A stretch of DNA of 64,000 nucleotides from Lathyrus oleraceus (Eukaryota > Streptophyta > Magnoliopsida > Fabales > Fabaceae), in contig NC_066580.1 in assembly GCF_024323335.1 (NCBI RefSeq), positions 83,747,391 through 83,811,390 on the forward strand, in the 5' to 3' direction. The translations under genes and the position numbers were made by a program. Under the pieces are notes generated by a model. That model was given only the letters and a program-made list of their open reading frames with translations. It searched no databases and was not told the origin of the DNA. Shown here piece by piece: positions 33,758 to 46,100 of this stretch (positions within the stretch are counted from its first letter, which is position 1; each line of letters begins with the position of its first letter).

Positions 33758-34752
33758 ATGGAAATCCTAGTTGGCTCGTTGGAGAAGATGAGAAAAGAAC
33801 ACAACAAGCTGATATTAGAATTGAAATCCGAAGTGAATTGTCACTTAGAATTTCTCGTTCCATTCCACAACATAAAAACTCCATCCACTAAAAATCTTGT
33901 TGTTAAAAAAAAGAATTAAAAAGAGAAACAACATGCACATTCTTTACCACAAAACAACCATTCAAACACATCTCCATCATTTGTATATATTGAATAATTT
34001 CAATGGCATTATTCCCCTTACATGTATTCTGCTCCTTTTGGACCTTTTGTCATCACTCCTCGAGTCTTGCAACCCTTGCAAATCCATAGTAAGAAGTTGC
34101 ATTGTCATTGCCAGATTGATCTCGACACGATTGTCTGTCGTGAAGATACAAGGACTACTTTAATCATTAAAATTATTCCTAACAAGTAGGAACAATCAAC
34201 AACAACTTGATCAACTTATTTATGATAAACTCAACTTACTTTTGTGTGTTTCAATTTATTTTAAGGTACATTTAAAAAATGTTGCTTTATGAAATTGAGG
34301 AGAATCACCAAGGGACTTAGGATTTTCTTTACTTTCTAATTGACTATAAAGTATGCATTTTAAATCATTAAAAAAATTAGGGATTTAGGTTAAGAATTTT
34401 CTATTTTATTTCCTAATGTATTTTTTTGGTTGCAGAATAGTGGTAATTTGGGTTATGCTATCATCAATATGCTCTCTCATTTACACATTCTCCCATTTTA
34501 TAAGGTTTAACTTTTTTTTTTATCTAAATAGTTGTTTTTGTTAAATTCCATGTATGCCTAAATATCAAGGATTTTGGCATAATAATTTATGAAGGCATTT
34601 CATGGGAAGATATGGGACATAATTTTTGGCGAACAAGTTATTTCACTTGATTATACATCGATTCAAGAAAATGACGCACCGTGACACATTTTCAAAACTG
34701 AGGCTGCATTTATGAATTGTGCTTAAGTTACCTTAAATGAAACTTGTATTAA
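33758..34752 (+). pseudogene. Mei2-like RRM pseudogene D2
   Basis: Exons are 33758-34185 (428 bp), 34266-34350, 34436-34504 and 34595-34752. ATG and all GT/AG borders look usable, but TAA at codon 54 (33917-33919), a second TAA in exon 1, TAA and TAG in exon 2, and TGA in exon 4 disable it. Exon 1 ends in LIIKIIPNK, exon 3 reads NSGNLGYAIINMLSHLHILP and exon 4 starts AFHGKIWDIIFGEQVISL. The codon 54 stop is shared with D1. Confidence 0.84.
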
Positions 34753-34935
34753 GGTAGAGATTTGTTAAAACCTATTATAGGAAACGTGTAAAAAAAACAA
34801 CTGCAATAACTGATTTGTTTGAATACAAAATGAATTGTATTGATTCTTGTAAGACTTGGAATATCATACTCTAAATATTATTTAAGATATTGAAATTTGT
34901 TTTCTTTTCAAGTAAACTCTCTTTGATTTAGAAAA

Positions 34936-35505
34936 TAAAAAGAAAATTTGTTAAACTAAAAAACAATTATCATGCATAAAACAAATTACTCACGCTTTTG
35001 AAGAACCAAATCGAAATGAATATCTTAGTGATAAGAGAGTTTCATTGATACAACTTTTAGAAAGAACTTTTTGTTATGAAAAAATCCATAATTCAAGTGT
35101 GTAACTAGTTACCACGGGACGTAATCGGTTAAAATTGTGTAAAATAAAGTAACAGAAAAATTTAAAAGGGAAATTCTTATTGGTGTAATCGATTACGCAG
35201 TCGCAGTAATCAATTATCACTGTTGTATTTTTAGAAGTTTTTTCATCTATAACCGATTACATGTTTTGTCTAATCGGTTATATGCCCGAGAATTTAGTTT
35301 TTATGTTATTTTGATGTTGTAACTTGTGCTAATTTCCACTTGTATCACATTTATATACCTTGGAGGTATTGTTATGAAAGTTAATGTGAATGAAAATATT
35401 CTCACTCCAAATTACTTTATCTCTCTAATTACAATTCTTTATATCCCTTTCCACACTAAATTTCTCCATTATTCACCAATATTGTAGTTTCAGGTTCAAA
35501 CATTT
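34936..35505 (+). mobile_element. Probable old Ty1/copia LTR
   Basis: Host homology stops near 34935. The stretch contains repeated AACCGATTAC/TAATCGGTTA words (35118-35300), common in legume copia LTRs, and ends before a degenerate primer-site-like TGGCATTAAGAGT (35515-35527, compare TGGTATCAGAGC). The exact ends are uncertain, and no partner LTR is visible. Confidence 0.45.
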
Positions 35506-35550
35506 GGCATTAAGAGTCTGGTTCTGATTCATAAACACCTAATGTGCAAC

Positions 35551-36240
35551 ATGAGTTCAGTCTCCAATGAAAGAATCCCTACAAACCTACTTATCCTTGA
35601 TGGAAAGAATTACGACAAATATTGCAAATAAATGAAAGTGTTATTGGGCTACCAAGATATTCTTGAAGTCGTCAAGAACGAGGTGAATTCTCTTGTCAAA
35701 TGTGCAACGGATGCACATCAAGCAACATATAAAGAAGAGAAGGAGAAAAATTTCAAGGTGTTGTTTTTGATCCATCAATGTGTGGATGGTTACAACTTTG
35801 AGAATGTTGGTGATTGCAAATCGTCAAAGCAAGTGTGAGAAATCTTATAGAAGGCATACGCATGGGCTGACAAGGAGAATGTGGTGAGGTTAGAAACTCA
35901 CATATGTCAACTTGATTTGATTTAAATGGAGAAGGAGACCATCAACGATTTCACAACAAGAGGTTACGGGACAACAACATCAACAATTTTGAAAGTATTG
36001 TAGAAACATGCTATAACCGATTACGTAAAAGCTGTAGCCGATTACTAGCAGAAGAAAGTGTCATGATGAATACGAAAGGTGTAGTTCAGTGCATCGAGGA
36101 ATGATATTTGGACTATGAGTATTCTAATCATATGAAAGGGAGAAAGAATTACTTTATTAAAATCAATCATACCATGAAGAACAAAGTAAAGTTTGTGGAT
36201 GACGCTACTCTAACGGCTGAATCAATGATATTTTAATCAT
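35551..36240 (+). pseudogene. Ty1/copia gag remnant
   Basis: The frame from ATG 35551 reads MSSVSNERIPTNLLILDGKN, then a stop in YCK*MKVLLGYQD, then LEVVKNEV and LFLIHQCVDGYNFENVGDC, the gag of a legume copia lineage (UBN2-type). Stops occur at 35629-35631 and 35836-35838. The later part continues as broken frames (MEKETINDFTT-like) to about 36000, then a gap, then sequence resembling the zinc-knuckle to protease region. No pol follows. It is the only + strand retroelement coding remnant here. Confidence 0.72.
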
Positions 36241-37513
36241 GAGAAGGGATAATGGATATTTTTTGATCAAAGATATATTATAACTTAGATTTCATCACAT
36301 ACGATATTGCTGGGAATGACCAATGAACTCTTAATACAAAAAAGTATCTCCAAAGGAATATAGTTTAACTATAGCGTTGATGCTTATTAACTACCTTTCA
36401 AGAGATAGCGAAAATAATATTTAATAAAAAAAGTTTTACAAAAAGTGTATATCACTTTTTAAATATAATGATTATAGTTATTCGTAAGATTATTTTATAA
36501 ATATTTTTTTAAAAGTAAATAACTAATAAATAAATAAAAATATTAAACGTTTTCTTAACTGACTGAAAAATATTAAACTTTAAGTGTGACTTATACTTTA
36601 CAATGAGAATGTTGTAATTTTGGAAATTAAGTTGTTGTACGTTAATAACTAACAAAACTCATTTTATATTTTATTAAATTTTAATTTTAGTCTTTTCTTA
36701 ATATTAAAATTTGTAAGATCAATATTTATTTAAATATTTCTTTTGATTCAGCCTTTGTTTTCCCTTTCTATGTCGATAGCATTTTTCAATTTTCCGACAA
36801 TCGTTATTGGAGACTTGTTGGTCACAATATCCTCTACTTTCTATTTGGAACGATGTTGCTATTTTGGCTTATGTTGGGTTGTGCGGGAGCATAAAATGCG
36901 AAAGATTTGTTTTCAATGTTATTAGTTGATGTTACGAAAAAGGCCGATGTGAAAGGCTATAACAAGTGTTGTGATAGGGTATTGCGTGGACTTTGCTAAA
37001 CAAGTTTATTTGAGTATTCGTTGATGTTACAAGAAAAAGCGATGTTCCTATGAATTTGGAATTCCAAATAAAGAGGATGTTGATTGCAAGATCAACGGGT
37101 ATCTTCTTCCCAACCATATGTTTATGCTTCTTCCCATTTGAATAGAAATTTGAAAGGTAAAGAAAATGTGAGTGTACCAGAGTGTTGATGTATGTAACTA
37201 ATTAATAACAATTATAATTTTTTTTTTAAATTTAGTTAACAAATAAAAAAATGTCACATAAAAAAAAGACATTTAAGTGTTTTTTGAACAAAAAAGTGAA
37301 CATGCCAAAATTGAAGAAGACCAAAATACTATTACATGTACGAGAGAAAAACACGAGGATGTAATAATATCAAAATTTCAATTATATATATTACAGTAAA
37401 CGAAACATTTATTAAGGTAGAGTATCCACATTCATTTGGGTTCTTTAAATAACCACACTCAATTTTTTACATTTTTAAAATTTGTAAACAACTCATTTAT
37501 ATATTTTAAAAAA
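36241..37513. other. AT-rich stretch, nothing recognised
   Basis: Long A/T runs and short frames (36743-36925 +, 36932-37117 -) have no motif I recognise. The left part may be decayed copia and the right part flank of Ogre-2; I cannot support either. No tRNA or clear inverted terminal structure was seen. Confidence 0.5.
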
Positions 37514-38724
37514 AGGAGAGTCATCTGATCTCTCTCATTAATTGAGGTGACGGATTAGATGGTTAAAACGCGCGCTCCATCATGTTCCCAAGTCAATGCG
37601 TGTACACACATGGTAATCAGAAGCAACGCATGAGATTAAAACAATTCAAATGGATCAGATGGCCTGGATTGATCCAACGCACCACCGGAGCCCTAGCTCC
37701 GATCATCTTCTCCGGTGAGGACCATTGGACTGGTCCAACTCAAACCTTATGAAAAATGAAAAGTGAATACACTAATTTGAAGGAAAAATGCTCAAGAGCA
37801 TGAATTTGGCCTCAATTTTGTCCAATTCCAAGTATATAAAAAGATACAGGGATTCAAATTTTGAGGATCATGAACTGAGTTTCTTCGTTTTGACCTCAAA
37901 GCAACTCAATCTTCTTGCCTACATTGATAGGACTTCAGGCAACCAAAAATCAACAAGAATGGTGAAAAATTGAGGGAGAATTGAATAGATGAAAATTCTG
38001 AAAATTCACCTTCAATGGAGCTTCAGATTGACACGATCTTGCTTTCAATTATGCTTGTCCTTGCTTCAGATGCTTAATGGAGGAGAAATAGATCAAGGAA
38101 AGGTGTGGACTCTTGGAGTTTCAATCTCAAAACAGATGAAGAATTGAAATTCGATTTTCAAAGAAAATTCTCAAGTTTATCCTTCAATGGTGAGGGTTTG
38201 GGGTTGCAGGTTCAAAGTTTAGGCATGAGGTCCTTAATTCTGAGCAAAGAGGGTCTTATTTATAGCCAAGGATATTGATTTCCACACACTTCCAATTTTG
38301 GAAAAATTTCAAAATTCCCTTTGCATGGTTGCATGGCGCGTGTACTAGGCTCATGAAATGATGTATTCTGATCCAAAAATAAGTGTGCATCATGCTGAAT
38401 TCATGTTGGAAGGACATGCAAATGTGTATGAAAAGTGGAAGTGGAAAACATCCAAATGGTCTTTCAACTTACACCCATGCGTAAGTCATTCATTCTTTGG
38501 CCAAATGAGATGATCTTGGACTTTTTGGAAACATGGGAACAAGGGGACCAACTTTCATATTGAACACTTTTTCATTTGAAGCTTGGATCATGATTAATTT
38601 TGAGGTGGAAGTTTGGGAAATCAAGCATATTTGAAAATTTTCTAAGTCCTAAGTCAAATGTTCACTTCTTCCACCTTGAATTTAAAATGAAAAATGTTCC
38701 TTCATAAAAGTTATAGCTCTTTCA

Positions 38725-39815
38725 TGAAGGTGAGAAAAACAAGAAAGGGGGGGTTTGAATTGTTTGGAAAAATAAGCGCTTTTCAAAAAGAAAATCACAC
38801 AAGGATTTTATACTGGTTCGCTTATAACACAAAGCTACTCCAGTCCACCCGGCCGAGGTGATTTCGCCTTCAACAAGGACTTAATCCACTAATCTTGAAA
38901 GATTACAAACAACGTCTAAGAGAAAGATCTCTTAGTCCTCTCAAGTATACAGACTTCACAGAGTCACTTGAGGAAATAAACAAACAATAGATAAAAGATT
39001 TATGTAATCTAGAGTGCTTCTAAGAAAGCAAATATTACAGTATTAAGAACAAGAGTTTTTCACGTTATAAGCAAAAGCTTCGTGAAGATCTTTAGAGAGC
39101 AAGAGTGTTTTTCTTGAGCGTTGATGTTTCAGTATAATTTTGGCTTGTTGGCTTGCTTCAAAGTTGATTGCAGCCCATTTTATATATCAGTTGAAGTAGT
39201 AGTTGAAACTGGTGGATATTAAAATGAATTTACGCCATCACTTAAATAGCTTCTGCAGGATAACTTTCTCTCCTTGAAATGACTACTTACCACAAGTAGT
39301 ATCTTCTTTATTGAAATTGGAGATTAACGTCTCTTTCTTAATTAGGAAAACCATTTGCAAATCTTTACTTGACTTTAACGTTACTCTTTCCTGATTAGCA
39401 ATTCCATGCTCAGAGTATTTGTGTTTCTGGAGAATCTTGGAATCTTGCTTCTGATGTTAATCTCTTGTGAGTTCAGATAGTTTCTTCAGATAGCGTTGAT
39501 AACTTCTGGAAGTTAGAGATAGCGTTGTTCAGAGTCAGAACATCTAGAGCTTACTTCTTGTTCAGATGCTTCTGATACTTTGCTGTTTTGCTCAGAGTTA
39601 GACTTTCTTGAACGTGTTTCCACTTCAGATGCTTCTGGTCATATGATAATATGCTTCTGATCTGGTTCTGTATCTGATGACATCATCAGATTTCTTCCTT
39701 CTTTCTTTAGAATCCTGCACACTTAGAAACTTTTCGTTAGGGTGCCATTTTTGGTTTCATCCTTTGTTATCATCAAAATTAAGGAATCTGTTGTAGAACA
39801 ATTTTTGTTCTTACA
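38725..39815 (-). mobile_element. 3' LTR of Copia-1
   Basis: It is 1091 bp, + strand TGAAGGTGAGAAAAACAAG ... TTTTTGTTCTTACA. It differs from 47982-49072 at four positions seen by eye (CTTTCCTG/CTTTCATG, GTTCAGAT/GTTTAGAT, GCGTTG/GCGCTG, CTGGTCAT/CTGATCAT). Confidence 0.95.
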
Positions 39816-40090
39816 ATCTCCCCCTTTTTGATAATGACAAAACAAACTTAATTGGCAGATGAAACATGAATAATATCAGATCAGATAGACATAAGCTCCC
39901 CCTGAGATAGTGCTAGGGAGTTCAGAAGTTCTTACCAGAGCTTCTAAGTAAAGAGGTTTCTTGATACCTTCTGCAATTTCTTAAGTCCAGGTTAGATAAG
40001 TTTATTGTTAAGAAAAATATGTTGCAGAATGCTTAAGGTATTTAGACAATATTTTCATCAGAGCTATTAATGACTTCTCCCCCTTTTTGT
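39816..40090 (-). other. Polypurine tracts of Copia-1
   Basis: Directly inside the 3' LTR the - strand reads AAAAAGGGGGAGAT (39816-39829), the expected plus-strand primer. Similar purine tracts occur at about 39896 (CAGGGGGAGCTT) and 40077-40090 (AAAAAGGGGGAGAA). Multiple such tracts are a known trait of this lineage. Confidence 0.75.
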
Positions 40091-40230
40091 CAGAATAAAA
40101 AAGACAGCAAAAAATAAATAAATTAAGAGAAAAACTTGTATTCAAATAAAAGCACAAAGGCAACAAGAACTAGAAAACATCAGATTCAGAGAAAATAAAA
40201 CAACAGGCAAGCAAAATAAATCCTAAGTGC

Positions 40231-42660
40231 CTAAGGGTTCGGAGGCGGAGGCATTCTCTGAAGCAACATTGCAAGCATGTTCTGGATGTTGTCGTTGACA
40301 GTATCTTGCTTGTCCATTCTGGCCCGGAGTTCATTCTGATCTTGCTTAAGTTCTTTCAGAGTTTGGAGAACCATAGGGATAACAGAAGAGGACTCCCCCA
40401 GAGTCAGAGCCTGCTGTGCTTCAGCAGCGGCCTGTGCTTCAGCTTCTGCAGCAGCAGCAGCATCTGCCAGAGCCTTAGCTTCAGCTTCCTTTAACCTTAG
40501 GATTTCAGCTTGACGAGCCTTTTCTTCTTCCAATCTTCTGGCTTCTTCAGCTTCTCGCGCAAGTCTCTCTTCCTCTAGCCTCCTGGCTTCTTCAGCAACT
40601 TCTCTGGCAAGTCTTTCCTGGAGTCTTGCCTCAGCATCTCTGATGTAGCCATTTCTGACTTGTTCAGAGATGTTCTTCAGTCTAAAAGCCTCAGAGGTCA
40701 TCCAGCCAATGACTCTGTTCCAGTGTGTCCTTACAGAGTCAGGATCATCACTGACTTCAGAGTTAGTGGTCAGAGACTTGACCTTTTGTACTGAAGCCCC
40801 TGCTACCAGCATGATGGCTTCCTCAAGGGTAGGTACAGAAAGGTTTGGTTCAGAGGTTTGAGGTGAAGATGTTGGAGGGCTGAGATTTAATGTGAGAGGT
40901 TCAGATTCTGCTTCAGGTTCAGATCTTTGGGGTGAAGCGTAAAGAGGGTTTAAGTCTAAAGGTTCAGTTTCAGTTTCTGATTCAGGTGCAGCAGAGGTGT
41001 TTGGTGGGTTGATATCAGAGGTGGGAAGGTCAGAGGGTTGGTCTTCAGAAGGTTGGTTTTCAGAAGGGATGGTGGTTGTTTGTTGTGGTGGTGAAGTTAT
41101 TTCAGGTTCTGTTGGTTGTTGTGAAGCGAGGTTTAGAGCATAAATTTGGGCTAGGGTTGGAGAGTTAGGGTCTGAGAGTTCTGGGTCAGAAGAAATGTTG
41201 AGGTATGGTGGTGATTCTGGGGCTGTGGAAGAAGAAGAAGAGGAAGTGCTTTGGTTTATTTGTTCAGGTTCAGAAGGAGGTATGAATGTACGGGCGATAT
41301 TTAAAACTGGTGAAGGCTGAGAGGTTCTGATGGTTGAAGGTGGGATTTCAGAGGTTGTATAAATTGGTGGTGTTGGGAGAGGATTAGAGGAAGGGGTAGA
41401 GGAAACCATCGGAGGTACAGAGGAAATAGGAGGAACAAACATACCAGTAGAGATTTTCAGAGGAGCTGGAGATCTGCTTCCAGAAGATTCTCCAATTCTG
41501 GCCTTCTTTGCCTGTGATGCAATCTTCTTCTCAGAGAGACCTCTCTTGTATCTGACGAAGTCTTCTTCTGAATCCAGACAATCGTCGAGGCTGAAGTTAG
41601 ATATGTCAACCCCTTCATCCAGCAGACGCTGAAGATAGATAGCAACCGCATCTCTGGGTTCATTTTTGAAGAACCTTGCAAGACCATGGGGCAACTTCCT
41701 CTGATCTTTCAAGGCATCCCAGGATGTATCCATAGTGGGTCTGACTTGAATCTTCTTGATTATTCCCATACTCTTGAGATTTCTGGCGTTCAGAGGCTTC
41801 CCAGTATCTATTGCCAGATCATCCATCAGTTTGGTCTTTTCCAGATGATCTACCAGTCCGTTCTCGATGAAAACATCAGATAGCAATCTTCCCAGAGGGA
41901 TGTAGGATCTGGGCTTCATGTTATTTCTGGTTTCCTTGACAGAATCTCTGAGGTATCTGAAAAGGAGAGCAGGGAGGCAGATCTTCACACCCTTCTGAAT
42001 GCAATACAGAATGCATTTCTGATCTGCATTGATGTAGTCAGAGGAGTTAGAGGCTGGACGGTGGTGAATAGTTCCCAGAATGATCTTCAGCCACACTCTG
42101 AGGTTCTGATGCAGCTCTTTGTTCTTTGAAGGATTTCCTTCAGTGTTGGGTTTGAAGATTGTTGGATTGATTACATCAGTAATGCGCTTTGACCTAGGAG
42201 GGATGTTGTAAATCCTTTTTCCTCCATCTCTCTCCATGTTCAGTAAAGAGGCAATTGACCCTTCAGTAATTACAATCTTTACCCCCAGAACATAGGAGAC
42301 GATGAAATGGTCATCTGCATCTGTAAATCTCCAGAACTCCTTGATGAGAAGTGGGTAAACAGGACCATAAAGCCTTTGGAAGTAGTTTTCCCACCCTTGT
42401 TTACGAAGTTCTTCAGTAAGATCAACGCCATTTCTCTTCAAGTTGTCGAAATCTACTAGCGTTTCACACAACACGTCCAGTCCTTCAAAAGGGGTTGATA
42501 GGTTAATATGGCGTTCACGGTCAAGAACATGGGGTTCTTTGTAAACAGGGGTGATGGTGACGCCTGTAACCGTTGGAGTTGGAATGCTTGAAGTTTAAGC
42601 AGTTGAGCTTGATTCCATTTGTTGAGAAAAGTTAAACACTTCTTGTTGTTGAGCGTCCAT
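40231..42660 (-). pseudogene. Envelope-like ORF of Copia-1, one early stop
   Basis: The ATG is at 42660; a TAA at codon 22 (42595-42597) is the only break I see, after which the frame is open for the remaining 2.3 kb (internal Met at 42474). The N-terminal half is the globular domain common to SIRE ORF3 proteins and listed as a putative plant transposon protein (WENYFQRLYGPVYPLLIKEF, PRSYIPLGRLLSDVFIE, PHGLARFFKNEPRDAVAIYL). A proline/serine/threonine-rich middle and a long Glu/Ala/Arg coiled coil (RLEEERLAREAEEARRLEEE) follow. I see no signal peptide or clear membrane segment. Function is unknown; 'envelope-like' is positional. Confidence 0.82.
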
Positions 42661-43132
42661 GGTGAAGAAGAAGATGAAGAGTTTGTAGAGAATGCTTCAG
42701 AGAGGTTTAGGGTTTTAGAGTGAGTGAGAGTGATAAGTGTGTGAAATGTGAGAAAAGTGTTTATATACTCTAAGTGAAACACATGCAAAACGACACATCA
42801 AATTGCGTTAGTACAAAGCTCAAGATTGCACGTTTGGGGGAAAAATGATTACAGCTAATTAATGAATGTCTAATCCCAACAGTACACACACTGCTCAAGG
42901 AGATTTCAAACGTCTGTCCTTTGAATTTCTTTTGACAGCTGTCTAGAAGTTCTAGGGTTAGACGCTTAGTGCTCCACGTGTTGATGTATCTGATCTTCAG
43001 GAATACCAAAAGATTGATTCCTGGAGATTTCTAACTCAGATATCTTCTTAACTGGTAGAAGTATCAGAGTCAGAGGCAGAAGTACATTTGTTTTTATATC
43101 AGAGTCTCATTTTACATTTTCAGAGCCACACT
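42661..43132 (-). other. Copia-1 spacer between pol and envelope-like ORF
   Basis: This is a 470-bp non-coding spacer, conserved in Copia-2 (60569-61047). It includes a CCACGTG box (42974-42980) and GATTACAGCTAAT. It may carry signals for expressing the third ORF; nothing more is visible. Confidence 0.5.
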
Positions 43133-46100
43133 TCATTCAGGGCAATTTTTAATGTTCAGATTTTCTAAGATGAAAAGAAATCTATCTTCAGCTAGAGGCT
43201 TAGTAAAGATATCTGCCCATTGATGTTCTGTATCAATGAACTTCAATGTTACTATCCCTTTCTGAACATAGTCTCTGATAAAATGATGTTTTATTTCAAT
43301 GTGTTTGACTCTGGAATGTAGAATGGGATTCTTACTTAAACAAATAGCAGCAGTATTATCACAAAAGATAGGAATGTTACTCTCAAAAATTTGTAGATCT
43401 TCTAGCTGATGCTTCATCCAGAGCATCTGAGTTGTGCACAGTGATGCTGAGATATATTCTGCTTCTGCAGTTGATAGAGCTATAGTTGACTGTCTTTTGC
43501 TAGCCCAGGAGATTAGATTGTTTCCCAGAAGCTGGCAATTTCCAGATGTGCTTTTTCGTTCTAGTTTATCTCCTGCATAATCTGCATCACAGTAACCCGA
43601 AAGTCTATACTCTGATGTTTTCTTATACATCAGGCCCAGGTTAGGAGTTCCCTTCAGATACTTAAGAATTCTCTTGACTGCTGTTAAATGAGATTCTCTA
43701 GGATCTGATTGGAATCTGGCACAGAGACAGACGCTAAAGAGAATATCAGGACGAGTAGCAGTCAGATAGAGAAGAGAGCCTATCATACCTCGATAGAGCT
43801 TCTGACAAACCTTGTTGCTTACCTCTTCCTTTTCAAGAATGCAAGTTGGGTGCATGGGAGTTTTTGCAGAGTTGCATTCAGTCATGTCAAACTTCTTCAG
43901 AACGTCTTTAATGTACTTGCTTTGATGAATGTACGTGACTTCTGGAGTTTGATTAATTTGAATTCCCAGAAAGAACTTTAGTTCTTGCATTAAACTCATT
44001 TCAAATTCTGCCTGCATTAACTTAGAAAATTCTTGGCAAACAGAGATATTAGCAGAACCAAAAATAATATCATCAACGTAAATCTGGCATATCATGAGAT
44101 TATTATTAAGGTTTTTACAGAAGAGTGTAGAATCAACTTTCCCTCTGATAAAATTTTGTTCCAGAAGAAAATTGCTTAAACGTTCATACCAAGCTCTGGG
44201 AGCTTGTTTAAGTCCATATAAAGATTTTTTAAGTTTAAAAACATGTTCTGGAAAGTTTGAATTTTCAAAACCTGGAGGTTGATTGACATACACTTCTTCT
44301 GAAATATAACCATTAAGGAATGCACTCTTGACATCCATTTGATATAATTTGATAGAGTGATTAATAGCAAAAGATACAAGAAGACGAATAGATTCTAACC
44401 TCGCGACTGGAGCAAAGGTTTCATTATAATCAATACCTTCTTGTTGACTATAACCTTGAGCTACCAGTCGAGCTTTGTTTCTGACGACTTCTCCTTTTTC
44501 ATTCAGCTTGTTTCTGAATACCCATCTGGTTCCAATGACGTGAGTGCCTCTGGGTTTAGGAACGAGATCCCAGACATCATTCTTTGAGAATTGATCTAAT
44601 TCTTCTTGCATGGCTGAAACCCAGTCGTTATCTTGAAGTGCTTCATCACAAGACATAGGCTCAATCAGAGACACTAGTCCCAAAGGAGTATCTTCAGAGG
44701 TCCTGAAGGTAGATCTGGTTCTGACAGGTTCGTCCTTGTTTCCCAGAATCAAATCTTCAGAAACGTTGATACGACTTTTAACTTTCTTTGGGATTTCTGA
44801 AGATTTAATTTCTTCAGAGTTCTGAGCGACAGTTGCTTCTGGAGTTTTATCAGATTCTACAAGAGTGATTTCTAAATCTGCAAACTTTTCAACTAGTTTT
44901 GACTTTTCAGGGTCAAGCTTATCATCAAATCTGACATGAATTGATTCTTCCACAATTTTGGTTTCTGTGTTGTATACTCTGTAGCCTTTAGAGCGTTCTG
45001 AGTATCCTAACATAATACCTTTCTGTGCTTTGGAATCAAACTTGTTCAGATGTTCTTTAGTATTTAATATAAAGCAAGAACATCCAAAAGGATGAAAATA
45101 TGAAATGTTTGGTTTTCTTCCTTTACACAGTTCATAGGGAGTCTTTTCTAGAATAGGTCTTATAGAGATTCTATTCTGAATGTAACACGCTGTATTTACA
45201 GCTTCTGCCCAAAAGTGCTTTGCTACATTAGTTTCATTGATCATGGTTCTGGCCATCTCTTGGAGTGTCCTATTCTTCCTCTCTACAACTCCATTTTGTT
45301 GTGGAGTTCTAGGGCAGGAGAAATCATGGGATATTCCATTAGAATCAAATAATTCTTCAAAATCTTTGTTTTCAAATTCTCCACCATGATCACTTCTGAC
45401 TCTAATAATTTTAGAGTCAAATTCTTTTTGCACTTTGGAACAGAAACTAGTGAATACAGAGTGAGACTCACTCTTGTGCTTTAGGAATTTTACCCATGTC
45501 CAGCGACTGTAATCATCAACAATGACTAGTCCATACTTCTTTCCATTAACTGATGCTGTTTTCACAGGACCAAATAAGTCAATGTGAAGAAGTTCCAGAG
45601 GCTTAGAGGTAGAAACAACATTTTTCTTTTTAAAAGATGTTTTTGAAAATTTTCCTTTCAGACAAGCTTCACACAGAGCATCTGAAGAAAACTTCAGTTT
45701 AGGTAGGCCTCTGACTAACTCAAGTTTAGTTAGCTGAGAAAGTTTCCTCATGCTAATGTGGCCCAAACGTCTATGCCATACCCATTGCTCTTCGTGAACT
45801 GACATTAGACATTTAACATTTTGATCTTTTAAATCAGAAAGATTTATTTTGTAAATGTTGTTTTTCCTCTTGCCTGTGAAAAGGACAGAGCCATCGTTCT
45901 GATTAATGGCTTTACATGTTTTTTGATTGAAGATTACATCATAACCGTTATCACTTAATTGACTTATGGATAACAAGTTATGCATTAATCCTTCTACATA
46001 AAGGACATCAGATATAGAGGGAAGAGTACCATTACCAATAGTTCCGGAGCCTCTGATCCTTCCTTTCTGATCTCCTCCGAAGCCTACAAATCCAGCGTCT

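Larger units (their letters stand above)
31216..34935 (+). repeat. Mei2-like gene repeats to the right of Ogre-1
   Basis: The interrupted unit resumes with the TTTTATTTTCTTATATG block at about 31222. Two further gene copies (D1, D2) follow with spacing of about 2345 bp; the excess over 1871 bp is due to extra promoter modules. The flank at 32408-32824 is AT-rich without a gene. The array ends near 34935, where copia-like sequence begins. Confidence 0.82.

Noticed and set aside
36743..37117. Possible small genes on either strand in the unassigned stretch
   Set aside because: Short, overlapping opposite strands, no motif, AT-rich context.
37788..37973. Open frame with similarity to 29206-29403 (SSKQLNLLAYI-like string)
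   Set aside because: The similarity reflects LTR homology between Ogre-1 and Ogre-2, not a gene; the frame is short and inconsistent between the two.
40231..42660. True viral envelope glycoprotein
   Set aside because: No signal peptide, membrane helix or glycoprotein-like cysteine pattern seen; 'envelope-like' is used only for its position between pol and the 3' LTR.
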